DNA of 64,000 nt from Chryseobacterium oranimense (lineage in GTDB: Bacteria; Bacteroidota; Bacteroidia; Flavobacteriales; Weeksellaceae), in the NCBI RefSeq assembly GCF_025244725.1, contig NZ_CP104203.1:4154001-4218000 (forward strand), given 5' to 3'. The notes under the pieces were generated by a model. That model had not been told where the DNA came from. It saw only the letters and a list, made by a program, of their open reading frames with translations, and ran no database searches. Of this stretch, positions 27,205 to 36,800 are shown piece by piece. The position numbers and the translations under genes are program-made. Position 1 is the first letter of the stretch. Every line of letters begins with the position of its first letter.

Positions 27205-28626
27205 ATGAAAAATATTATAAAAATAAGTTTGATATCTGCATGCATTGGGATAGGATTGAGTTCGTGCCAGAGTGATTTAACTTCTCTGAATGATGATCCC
27301 AAGCATCCTTCAATACTTCCTTCCGAAAATTTATTGGCAACGGCTATGTATCAGTCGTCATATTATATGGATAACCCAAGTGTGAACTTTAATAACTACA
27401 GGTTTTTCACACAACAAATGTCGGAAACGCAATATCCTGATGAAACGCAGTATAATCTTGTTACCCGTAATCAGCCCCGTAATCATTTTAACAGAATGTA
27501 TGTTTACAGTATTAACAATCTGAAACAGGCAAAAAAGAATCTGGTTAATGAAGTAGAGACGGATGACGTACGTATCAACAAGTTGGCAACCTTAGAAATT
27601 GAAGAAATTTTTATCTGGGAAAATATTGTGGATACTTATGGCGATGTTCCTTATTCTGAAAGTTTTAAGCCAGATGAGATTTTAACACCAAAATATGATG
27701 ATGCTAAAACTATTTATCTGGATTTAATTAAGAGAATTGATGCTGTTACCGCTACTATAAAGCCGTCTGCTACCGGTTATAGTGATTTGGTTTATGGAGG
27801 GAATATGACAAAATGGAAAAAATTTGCCAACTCTATTAAATTAAGATTAGGGATCAATTTAGCAGATGTTGATCCTGCATTATCGAAAACTACCGTTGAA
27901 TCAGCAATCGCAGCAGGAGTGATCTCTTCTGATTCTGAAGCCTACAAATTTAGCTATGATGGGAATACCTTTTCAAGCCCTGTTTATGATAATTTAGTAG
28001 CTTCCGGTAGAAATGACTTTTTACCTAGTGAGCTAACTATTAATACCATGAAAGCTCTTTCCGATCCAAGAATGGATATATGGTTTACAAAAGTTGGAGG
28101 AGTTTATAAAGGAGGAGTTTTCGGAGAATTAAATGATCCTTATACTAATTTTTCACAATTAGGCCCTTATTTCAGATCTGCAACCACTCCATCAAATTTA
28201 TTAAGTTATGCAGAAGTTTCCTTTATTAAAGCTGAGGCAGCAGCCAGAGGTTATACGGTTGGGGATACTGCAGCAAATCTTTACGGAACTGCAGTGACAG
28301 CATCAATGAATGAAAATGGAGTAAGTTCAGCCAATGCAACAGCTTATTTGCTGGCTAATCCTTATAACGCAGCTAATTGGAAGCAGTCTATTGGAGTGCA
28401 GGCCTGGATTGCGTTGTTCAACAGAGGATTTGCAAGCTGGAATTTCACAAGACGTTTGGATAGCCCAACACTTGTTAATCCTCCTAAATCTAATTTGTCA
28501 TCCGTACCTTACAGAATGCCATACTCTGATCAGGAGTATGTGTTAAACGGGACAAATGTTAGTGCTGCAGCTAGTAAAATTGGCGGTGATAAAGCAACTA
28601 CAAAATTATTCTGGGATAAATTTTAA
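27205..28626 (+). CDS. SusD/RagB family surface lipoprotein (third pair)
   Basis: Surface lipoprotein of 473 residues; lipobox GLSSC gives C21. Blocks shared with the second SusD include SETQYPDETQYNLVTRNQP, VDTYGDVPYSESF, KWKKFANSIKLRLGINLADVDP, LLSYAEVSFIKAEAAARG and the end SKIGGDKATTKLFWDKF. It is the binding partner of the third SusC. No carbohydrate-active enzyme, protease or transport gene follows it, and the unit closes with a terminator. Confidence 0.93.
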   Translation: MKNIIKISLISACIGIGLSSCQSDLTSLNDDPKHPSILPSENLLATAMYQSSYYMDNPSVNFNNYRFFTQQMSETQYPDETQYNLVTRNQPRNHFNRMYVYSINNLKQAKKNLVNEVETDDVRINKLATLEIEEIFIWENIVDTYGDVPYSESFKPDEILTPKYDDAKTIYLDLIKRIDAVTATIKPSATGYSDLVYGGNMTKWKKFANSIKLRLGINLADVDPALSKTTVESAIAAGVISSDSEAYKFSYDGNTFSSPVYDNLVASGRNDFLPSELTINTMKALSDPRMDIWFTKVGGVYKGGVFGELNDPYTNFSQLGPYFRSATTPSNLLSYAEVSFIKAEAAARGYTVGDTAANLYGTAVTASMNENGVSSANATAYLLANPYNAANWKQSIGVQAWIALFNRGFASWNFTRRLDSPTLVNPPKSNLSSVPYRMPYSDQEYVLNGTNVSAAASKIGGDKATTKLFWDKF

Positions 28627-28656
28627 TATCCAATATATTTTAACATTCATATCAAA

Positions 28657-28672
28657 GCCGCCTTCGGGCGGT
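28657..28672 (+). terminator. Terminator of the third susCD pair
   Basis: GCCGCC-TTCG-GGCGGT hairpin followed by seven T, almost the same as the one closing the first pair. Confidence 0.88.
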
Positions 28673-28756
28673 TTTTTTATTTCCGTATATTTGTATTTCA
28701 AAATTTGAGATGAGACAGGCTATTCTATGTGGCCTGTAAAAAGTAATATTATACAC

Positions 28757-30517
28757 ATGAATATTAAAGATAGTATAGAAAAGAAACTTTCAGAGGTTAT
28801 TTTAAATGTATACCAGTTAAAAGATATCAATCTGGAGATTCAGGAAAATAAAACCGAATTTGAAGGTGATTTTACCATTGTAACATTTCCACTGGTAAAA
28901 CAGCTGAAAAAAAATCCGGAAAGTATTGGTGTTGAATTAGGAGAAGCTTTAACAGAACAGTCGGACTTATTCGAAAGCTTTAATGTAGTAAAAGGTTTCC
29001 TTAATGTTAAAGTACAGAACCAGCTGTTTGTAGATAATTTCAGATCTGTGAGCAATGATTTTGATGCTATCGAAAAGAAAAATTCTACAGTGATGGTGGA
29101 ATATTCTTCTCCCAATACCAACAAACCACTTCACCTGGGGCATGTAAGAAATAACCTGTTAGGATTTTCTGTGGCTCAGATTTTAAAAGAGGCCGGGTAT
29201 GATGTGATCAAAACACAGATTATCAATGACAGAGGAATTCATATCTGCAAGTCTATGCTGGCCTGGGAAAAATTCGGTCATGGAGAAACTCCGGAAACTA
29301 CCAATACAAAAGGAGATAAGTTTGTAGGGAATTACTATGTAGAGTTCGATAAGAATTATAAAAAGGAAATTGCGGAACTTGTAGGTCAGGGAGTAGAAGA
29401 AGAACAGGCTAAAAAAGATGTTCCACTCATCAAAGAAGCTCAAAAGATGCTTTTGGACTGGGAAAGTGGGGATCAGAAAGTAAGAGACCTTTGGAACGAA
29501 ATGAATTCATGGGTTTATAAAGGTTTCAATGAAACTTACAAAAGACTTGGAGTAGATTTTGATCAGGTACAATACGAAAGCAATACTTATATCTTAGGAA
29601 AAGATTTGATTCAGGAAGGTCTGGATAAAGGAATTCTTTATCAGAAAGAAGATGGTTCCGTATGGTGTGACCTTACCGATGAAGGGCTGGACCAGAAACT
29701 CCTGCTTCGTTCAGACGGTACTTCGGTTTACATGACTCAGGATTTGGGAACTGCTGTAGAGCGTTTTAAAGACAACAATATTCAAAAGCTGATTTATACT
29801 GTTGGAAACGAACAGGATTATCACTTCCAGGTTTTATTTAAAATCATGAAAAAACTTGGATATTCATGGGCAGACCAGTTGTTCCACCTTTCTTATGGAA
29901 TGGTTGAGCTTCCGGAAGGTAAAATGAAATCCCGTGAAGGAACTGTAGTGGATGCAGACGACCTGATGGCAGAAATGCATGAAACAGCAAAATCAAAAGC
30001 TATAGAACAAGGAAAGCTTGAAGGTCTTTCGGAAGAAGTAAAAGTAGCTTCTTATGAAATCATTGGAATGGGAGCATTGAAATATTTCATGCTGAAAGTG
30101 GATCCTAAGAAAAAAATGTTGTTCAATCCGGCAGAAAGTATTGAATTTAATGGAAATACAGGTCCGTTCATTCAATATACCTATGCCCGTACGCAATCTT
30201 TACTCGCAAAAGCAGATTACCAATATAAAGAAATATCGGATGTGGCTTTAAATCAGTTTGAAAAAGAATTGATTATGCTCTTGGCCAACTACAAAACAAT
30301 TGTAGAAAGAGCAGCAGAAGCATTAAGCCCGGCCTTGATTGCCAATTATGTTTATGATCTGGCTAAATCTTATAATTCATTCTACCAAAGTAATATCATT
30401 CTGAAACTGGAAGATGAAAATTTAAAACAATTCCGTTTAAATCTTTCTGATCTTACAGCAAAAACAGTTAAAAAATCATTAGCACTCCTCGGTATCGGAA
30501 CCGTAGGCAGAATGTAA
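28757..30517 (+). CDS. argS: Arginyl-tRNA synthetase
   Basis: Class I synthetase that charges tRNA-Arg. From the ATG at 28757 the product is 586 residues, normal for ArgS; ten extra upstream codons (starting in MWPVKSN) do not resemble the family and are dropped. The N-terminal tRNA-recognition domain is followed by the HIGH-type motif at H126-L-G-H129 within PNTNKPLHLGHVRNN, the KMKSREGTVV block that replaces KMSKS, and the DALR-type anticodon domain ending LGIGTVGRM. It is closed by a hairpin terminator. Confidence 0.97.
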   Translation: MNIKDSIEKKLSEVILNVYQLKDINLEIQENKTEFEGDFTIVTFPLVKQLKKNPESIGVELGEALTEQSDLFESFNVVKGFLNVKVQNQLFVDNFRSVSNDFDAIEKKNSTVMVEYSSPNTNKPLHLGHVRNNLLGFSVAQILKEAGYDVIKTQIINDRGIHICKSMLAWEKFGHGETPETTNTKGDKFVGNYYVEFDKNYKKEIAELVGQGVEEEQAKKDVPLIKEAQKMLLDWESGDQKVRDLWNEMNSWVYKGFNETYKRLGVDFDQVQYESNTYILGKDLIQEGLDKGILYQKEDGSVWCDLTDEGLDQKLLLRSDGTSVYMTQDLGTAVERFKDNNIQKLIYTVGNEQDYHFQVLFKIMKKLGYSWADQLFHLSYGMVELPEGKMKSREGTVVDADDLMAEMHETAKSKAIEQGKLEGLSEEVKVASYEIIGMGALKYFMLKVDPKKKMLFNPAESIEFNGNTGPFIQYTYARTQSLLAKADYQYKEISDVALNQFEKELIMLLANYKTIVERAAEALSPALIANYVYDLAKSYNSFYQSNIILKLEDENLKQFRLNLSDLTAKTVKKSLALLGIGTVGRM

Positions 30518-30523
30518 AAAAAT

Positions 30524-30549
30524 AAAGCCTCCTTAAATTGGGAGGCTTT
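30524..30549. terminator. Bidirectional terminator, argS / yihY
   Basis: AAAGCCTCC / GGAGGCTTT stem, 8-base loop, long T run on the plus strand and T-rich sequence on the minus strand, between converging genes. Confidence 0.85.
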
Positions 30550-30630
30550 TTTTTTATAATGTAAAAATGTATCAAAATAAACTGCAATCAATACGCGGAA
30601 TCTCAAAACCCGAATCCCGTAGCACGCCTC

Positions 30631-31569
30631 TCAACTCTCTTTCACCTCATCATTGCTATCTTTTCTGCTATCCCTGTACAGCTTCGCCGCACTCCATTTT
30701 GCATGCTTGGAAAGAACAACCTTATAGCCCTTTTTATAATTATACACCTTTGTAAACTCGGCTCCGAAAAAAACCAACATACAGGAATAATTAATCCACA
30801 TCATTATTAAAATAACGGTTCCCGCCGCTCCGAAAGTAGAAGTAGGCTTAAAATTACCGAAATACAGGCTCAGTAAAAATTTACCCAGCGTAAACAAAAT
30901 TGTAGTCAGTAAAGCTCCTTTCCATACCGGTTTCCAGCTGATCCTGATATCAGGGAGCACTTTGAACATCAGGGCAAATAAAAGCATTACCAAACCAAAA
31001 CCGATGGCAAAATTCACGAATTCTACCAGCATATAGGTTTCAAGGCCGAAATAATTGGTGATCCAGTTGTTGAACAGGCTTATCATTGAAGACAAGATCA
31101 TGGTAATCATCAGTAAAAATCCAAGAATAAGGATCATTCCCAATGAATTGGCTCTGTCCAAAAGGAATTTTACCAATGCTTTTTTAGGGGCTGCTTCCAC
31201 ATCCCAAAGGGTGTTGAGAGTATGCTGAAGCTGAAAAAATAGAGTAGTAGAACCAAAAATCAAAGACCCGATTCCCACTATTTTCATGAAAATATTCTGC
31301 TTGTCAATGAGAGCCCCTGCAATCATTCCTTCAATACTCTTAGCAACATCTTTTCCCATTAATCCGCTGATCTGATTGCTGATTTCGCCACGGATGGCTT
31401 CCTCACCGAAGAAATTTCCGGCGATCCAGATAATAATGATCAATAATCCGGGGATAGAAAAAATCGCATAATAGGCAAGGCTTGCCGAATCTTTTGATGC
31501 GGAAGAATTGTTCCATTCGGCGAAGGTATCTTTAAGTACCTCCCAGAAAAATTTGATATTATTGATCAT
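30631..31569 (-). CDS. YihY/BrkB family membrane protein
   Basis: Inner-membrane protein of 312 residues with about six transmembrane helices. The family start is visible in KDSASLAYYAIFSIPGLLIIIIW, followed by the LIFGSTTLFFQLQHTLNTLWDV block and WKGALLTTILFTLGKFLLSLY. Its function is unsettled; earlier ribonuclease BN annotations of this family were wrong. It starts a single base after the tamL stop codon, so it is the third gene of a tamB-tamL-yihY operon, which suggests an envelope role in step with the translocation module. Confidence 0.9.
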   Translation of the reverse strand: MINNIKFFWEVLKDTFAEWNNSSASKDSASLAYYAIFSIPGLLIIIIWIAGNFFGEEAIRGEISNQISGLMGKDVAKSIEGMIAGALIDKQNIFMKIVGIGSLIFGSTTLFFQLQHTLNTLWDVEAAPKKALVKFLLDRANSLGMILILGFLLMITMILSSMISLFNNWITNYFGLETYMLVEFVNFAIGFGLVMLLFALMFKVLPDIRISWKPVWKGALLTTILFTLGKFLLSLYFGNFKPTSTFGAAGTVILIMMWINYSCMLVFFGAEFTKVYNYKKGYKVVLSKHAKWSAAKLYRDSRKDSNDEVKES

Positions 31570-31570
31570 A

Positions 31571-33895
31571 TTAGAAAGGATATCCTATGGCTATGTTTAA
31601 AACTAAATTATCTTTTCTCCAGCTTGAATCTCCGAAGTTGATCTTGTCAAACGCCCATCGGTCTCCTTTTTCATAATAAGAAACACGCAAAGGCATGGCA
31701 AGATCCAGTCTTAAAATTAAGATAGAGAAATCAAGTCTCAGACCAACTCCGGCTCCAACGGCAATTTCACTTAAAAAATCTTTTGAAAATTTACCCCCGA
31801 GTCTGTGCTCATCTGAATTAATCAGCCAAACGTTTCCGGCATCTACAAAAGCAGCAACATTCAAGAATTTATAGATATTGGCACGGTATTCCGCATTCAA
31901 TTCCAGTTTGATGTCTCCCGCCTGATCCAATAGAAGGCCCTTTTCAATAGTCCGGGGATCAAAGCTTCCAGGGCCTAAAGTTCTTGCACGGAAAGCACGG
32001 ATACTGTTGCTTCCTCCTGCAAAAAATTGCTTGGAAAAAGGAATAAATTCAGAATTCCCGTAAGGATAGGCTATCCCCCCGATAAATCTGGTTGCCAAAG
32101 AGCTTTTCTCTGTAAATTTATGATAGAACCTGAAATCGTTTTCAATTTTTGCATATTGGCTGAACGGGATGCCGAAGATCTTTTTCTCCTTATCATTTTT
32201 CACATTGGCTCCTGTCACCAGACCGGTGATGTTTCCTGCAAGATCCAACGTACCTTTATAATAGATCGTATTTGCTTTTGGAAGCATTGTATTGGTATAC
32301 GTATACGAATAGGTAGGTCCGAAAATTAACTGTTTATCTACTACTCTTCGTGAGGCAGGAGTGGTTGCCTGTTTATAAAATTCCTCTGTTACATTGGCAG
32401 GAGAAACCAGGGTAATGTCAATAACCTTCAGGTCATGTTCCTTTCTTGCATTTTCCTTCCATACATACCCGAATGAAGCATTAAAATTATTAAGAGTATA
32501 AAGCTGGGTACGGTTCTGAAACTCATAACCTAAAGTAATATTCGTTCTCGGAACAAAGGCGCTCGAAGAATTGAAACGGAAAGGCGCAACAATCCTTGGT
32601 ATCGAAAGCTGGACATTCGTTCCTGCGCGGAAAAGATTCTTGGCATCTTCCTGTCCGCCCATCTGGAAATCAAAAGCTCCGTAAACAGCTGCTTTAAACT
32701 GTTCGGCTCCTCTGAAGAAATTCCGGTGGGTCCAGTTTAAATTTAATTCGCTACCAGCATAATTGGCTGAGTTGGTTCGTCCCAGAGCTTCAAGTCTGAG
32801 CGACTGGATCTGCCTCGGAGTCAATAAATAATAAGCATCAAACTGGTGTTTCAATGAATCCGAAACAATGAATTCATTCTTTACAAATTTGAAAACCCCC
32901 AGACTGATCAGGCGGTTAAGCGTAAGATTGTGATTGGAACGGTTATAGAGATCTCCTTTCTTAAAATATAAAGCCCTGTCGAAGATTTTCGGTTTAAATT
33001 TATGTTGAGGATCGATCACATAAATATCATCATATGCATATTTGGAAAGAGAATCCGGATTCATCGGAACATTATATTTGCCTCTTTTTACATCCTGGAT
33101 ATTATAATTTGGAAAGACGATTACTTTGTCAATACTGAACTGTTGCGTGGCGAGATCCGGAGTGTCATCCTTTAATTTTACATTAAGTTCCACCTTATGA
33201 TTCTTACTTACCGTACTGTCTGCCTGAACAATAATATTGTCAGGATTGAAATAATAGAACCCTCTTTCCTTTAAACCATTATCGATACGCTCCCTTTCAT
33301 TTTTAATGACATCAAGATCAAAAGGATTTCCTTTTTTAAGTAAGGTTTTTGGAGTTAAAGTCTGAATTTCTCTGTTAACAAGCGAAGAATCCTGCTGGAA
33401 TTTCACATTGCTTATCAGATATCTTCCGCCGGGTCTTAAAGTATAAATAACCTTGGCCTTTTTATTTTTAGAAACGGTATCATAAGTGGCTTTTGCATTG
33501 AAATATCCTTTGTTTTCAGAATAATTTTCAATGATGTCTTTGTTGAATTCACGGTCAACATCTCCCAGTAAAACAGGTTTTTCACCTACTTTGTATTTCA
33601 GCCAGTAATTGAAGCCTTTATCCTTTTTAGGTTCTTTGGCAATATTGTAAAAATACAGTTTCGGACGCAGGCCTAATATGGAAGAATTGGGCTTGGGAAC
33701 CAGATTTTCTTCCAGTGATGCCTTAAGCTCATTTTTTTCCTTTTTCGAGAGACTGTCATTTTCTATTTTTACTTCCCCGCCGGTATACAGCATCTGGCCT
33801 TCCTTCAGAAATCTTGTATTGCTGCATGAAAGAGTAACAGCGGCAAATCCTGAAGTGAACAAATATCTGTAATATATACTAAATCTACTTTTCAT
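31571..33895 (-). CDS. tamL: Omp85-family translocation and assembly module lipoprotein TamL
   Basis: Outer-membrane barrel of 774 residues that with TamB forms the Bacteroidota translocation and assembly module. It begins as a lipoprotein (AAVTLSC, lipidated C24), the feature separating TamL from TamA. POTRA-like repeats occupy about residues 40-330; the rest is an Omp85 barrel with the hallmark NSIRAFRARTLGPGSF, VAAFVDAGNVW and the C-terminal strand LVLNIAIGYPF. The start ATG overlaps the tamB stop by one base, so the two are translationally coupled. Confidence 0.93.
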   Translation of the reverse strand: MKSRFSIYYRYLFTSGFAAVTLSCSNTRFLKEGQMLYTGGEVKIENDSLSKKEKNELKASLEENLVPKPNSSILGLRPKLYFYNIAKEPKKDKGFNYWLKYKVGEKPVLLGDVDREFNKDIIENYSENKGYFNAKATYDTVSKNKKAKVIYTLRPGGRYLISNVKFQQDSSLVNREIQTLTPKTLLKKGNPFDLDVIKNERERIDNGLKERGFYYFNPDNIIVQADSTVSKNHKVELNVKLKDDTPDLATQQFSIDKVIVFPNYNIQDVKRGKYNVPMNPDSLSKYAYDDIYVIDPQHKFKPKIFDRALYFKKGDLYNRSNHNLTLNRLISLGVFKFVKNEFIVSDSLKHQFDAYYLLTPRQIQSLRLEALGRTNSANYAGSELNLNWTHRNFFRGAEQFKAAVYGAFDFQMGGQEDAKNLFRAGTNVQLSIPRIVAPFRFNSSSAFVPRTNITLGYEFQNRTQLYTLNNFNASFGYVWKENARKEHDLKVIDITLVSPANVTEEFYKQATTPASRRVVDKQLIFGPTYSYTYTNTMLPKANTIYYKGTLDLAGNITGLVTGANVKNDKEKKIFGIPFSQYAKIENDFRFYHKFTEKSSLATRFIGGIAYPYGNSEFIPFSKQFFAGGSNSIRAFRARTLGPGSFDPRTIEKGLLLDQAGDIKLELNAEYRANIYKFLNVAAFVDAGNVWLINSDEHRLGGKFSKDFLSEIAVGAGVGLRLDFSILILRLDLAMPLRVSYYEKGDRWAFDKINFGDSSWRKDNLVLNIAIGYPF

Positions 33896-36800
33896 TATTT
33901 AAATTCTACCACCTGGTTATTCTTATTTTCTTTTTTACGTCTGTCTTTTCTTGATTTCTGGAAAATCTCACGGAATTTATCATAGTCTAATGTGATGATG
34001 AATCCTAATCCCGTTTCTATGATCTGCCCCTGAAGAGCTACCTGGTATTCATCCTTACGGTAGGCGCGGAGCATGTATCTGCCGTCTTTGGAAAGGCTGT
34101 AGTCTACCGTAACATTTCCTGCGATGTTCGTCATATTTTCATTCTGGCGGGCTTCACCTTCCAGGGCAAAATTACTTCCCACCGAAACTTTCAGACGGTC
34201 ATTCAGTAATTTTTTGCTTACCCCAACATTCAGGTCTGTTCTGGTATTTTTTTCTCCACTTGAGTAGTCTTCAGAAGAATCAAGGCCTAAATCTATATCA
34301 ACTCCTTTAATCAGGCCGGAGGCAAGATTGTTCAGCTGCTGCGAAAGAATTTTACTTACACTCTGTCTTGCAAGCATTTCAGCAGATACTCCCGCACCGG
34401 ATTCGAACGGATTTTCTCCTATGAAACGGTTCAGTAAAAGAAGGGCAAAAACCTGCTTATTCATTTCAGATTCCTGAGTTCTGAGCTGCGTCAGCTTTTG
34501 GTCTACAATATCCGTTACCGTAGAGGAAACAGCATTATTCTTTTCATCAGTAGTAATATCAAAACTGATTTGTGGTTTCAGAAGTTCCCCTTTCATTTTT
34601 AACAGGGTATTGAAAGGTATTCTTTGCTTAAACTGGTTCATGATAGAAGCATCCTCGCCGCTTACCTGCTGTTCCACAAGGTCTATAGGTGGGGCTTCTG
34701 TTTTATAGACCGCTGTAATATCCATTGTTGCTGCGGTAGGTTCTCCGGTCCAGGTAATGGTGCTTCCTTTCTGAATATCGAATTTACGTTTCAGGAGGCT
34801 TACAGAAAGTTCATAAGAACCTTTTTCCACTTCATAAACCCCTACAAGAGTGGTTTTTCCTGAAGGATCAATGCCGCCGGTGAGATCAGCCTCGCCCTGG
34901 AGTTTTACAAAATCTCCGTTAGCTTTATCAATAACAATTGACAATTTCGCTTCCTTGCTTACTTCAATATTCACACTTACATCCATTCCTTTAAAACGGC
35001 TCTGCGCTTTCAGAGAATCAGCTACGATGGTTTTATTTAAAACGACCTGATCCTGGTCTATAAACTCTACAATTCCGTCTCTCTCCTGAAGGGAAGGGCT
35101 GGACTGCGGAAGGACAAAAGTAAAATCCGTATCGTCGGAAACTGAAAGTCTTCCGTCTACTTTTGGAAGATCCAGGTTTCCACGGACGTGAAGTCCCGCA
35201 TCAATGGCTAGAATTCCATACATCATGGCATCATTGGACTTTTCAGAATTCACTACTTTGAAATCCTTTGCATTGACGTCGAGGTTAAACGCGAAATCCC
35301 TGTACGTCTGCGTAAGAACCTGTCCGTTGATGATAAGTGAATTTCCGTCCTTATCATTGATTTTGAATTTATTAAATTCAATTCCTCGGTTTGTAAAATC
35401 AATTTCGTCATTAATTTTTCTGAAATCGCTGCCTGTTTTGGCTATTTCAAGCCCGGCATCATTGAATTTTACTTTACCTAAAATATTCGGTTGATCTGTA
35501 TTTCCTGTAATCTTTAAATTTCCGGAAATATACCCTTCCGTATTTGTTATGGCATTCATGGAGAACCCTTGAATACTCTTCATCTGAAGCTGATTGATGG
35601 CCATATTCAGATCGAATGTGCTGGAAGAAGTATTGTAATCTCCAAGAATTTTTACATCATTGTTGTTGCCGGAAAGGGCCACGTCAGCATTTAAAATATT
35701 CGGTGAAGTATTGTTCACTTTTACGGCAAGATTTCCCACAGGGCTTCCATAGACGATCAGGTCTGAAACATTCAGATCAGAAGTGAAGGTCATCTTTTTT
35801 GTTACATCTCTAAGCTGTGCGGTTCCGTTGATGGTTCCTCTTGCCAGGACCGTATCTTTTTTGATCAGTTCTGTAATGGTTTCAATTTTAAAATCTTTCA
35901 GCGTAACATTCAAAGGGCTGCCTGGGCGTTCGGTTTCAGACTGAAGTGAAATCTCACTGGAGCCATTGGTCAGGATAAAGTTATCCGCTAAAATTCCCTG
36001 GCTGCTGATCTGGATTTTATTGTTTTCGGCCACATTCCAGTCTGCATAATTAAGTTTCAGACCATTTGGATTCAAAGAAATTTCAGTAATATCATTCAAA
36101 GATTTTGCATTTCCTGCGATAAGGAACTGGGTGGCATCTTTGTCGTCTTTTGTGGTTACGTTGTAATTGATGATATTATCCGCGACATCTCCGGTCACCG
36201 CAATTTTTTTCAGGGTGAAGCTGGAACTTTTTAAGGCACCTGCGTTAAGGCTGTACTGGAGCGCCTGATTTTCATTGGTTACTTTTAACGCAATATTTTC
36301 CAGGGAATTTTCACCGTACAGCAACTGCGGAATCTGTCCGTCCACTTCTATCTTTTGAGAATCGGCATCATAATTTCCTGTCAGATTGATTGTTTCAAAG
36401 CTTTTTAAATCGGGAACAAATTTCCTGATCAGGTCATCATTTTTGACCTTTGCATTGAATGTGAAAAACTGTCCCGGATCAATTTTCTGTCCTTTTGTGG
36501 GCTTCTGAAACTGATAATATTGATTGATGGTTTGCGTCAGAGCGCCGAATATTTGTGTCAGTTTATATTTTCCTATCAGCGAAACATCAGCAATCTGAGA
36601 ATTGAAAATAATCTTAGTGGAATCCTGGGAGGAAGAAGCTTTCAGATTGACTTCCTGTACAGGATAAACCTCTTTTGTATCTGAAAATGCAAAATCTTTC
36701 AGGTTTAAATATCCGTTCAGGGCGTCCGGATTGAGACTTGAAAAATCACCATCAATTTTTCCGGCAATGATCATTGGCTTTTCATAGAATCCAAGCTTAT

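Noticed and set aside
14250..28626. Polysaccharide utilisation locus
   Set aside because: SusC and SusD are present three times, but there is no carbohydrate-active enzyme, SusE/F-like protein, hybrid sensor or sigma/anti-sigma pair.
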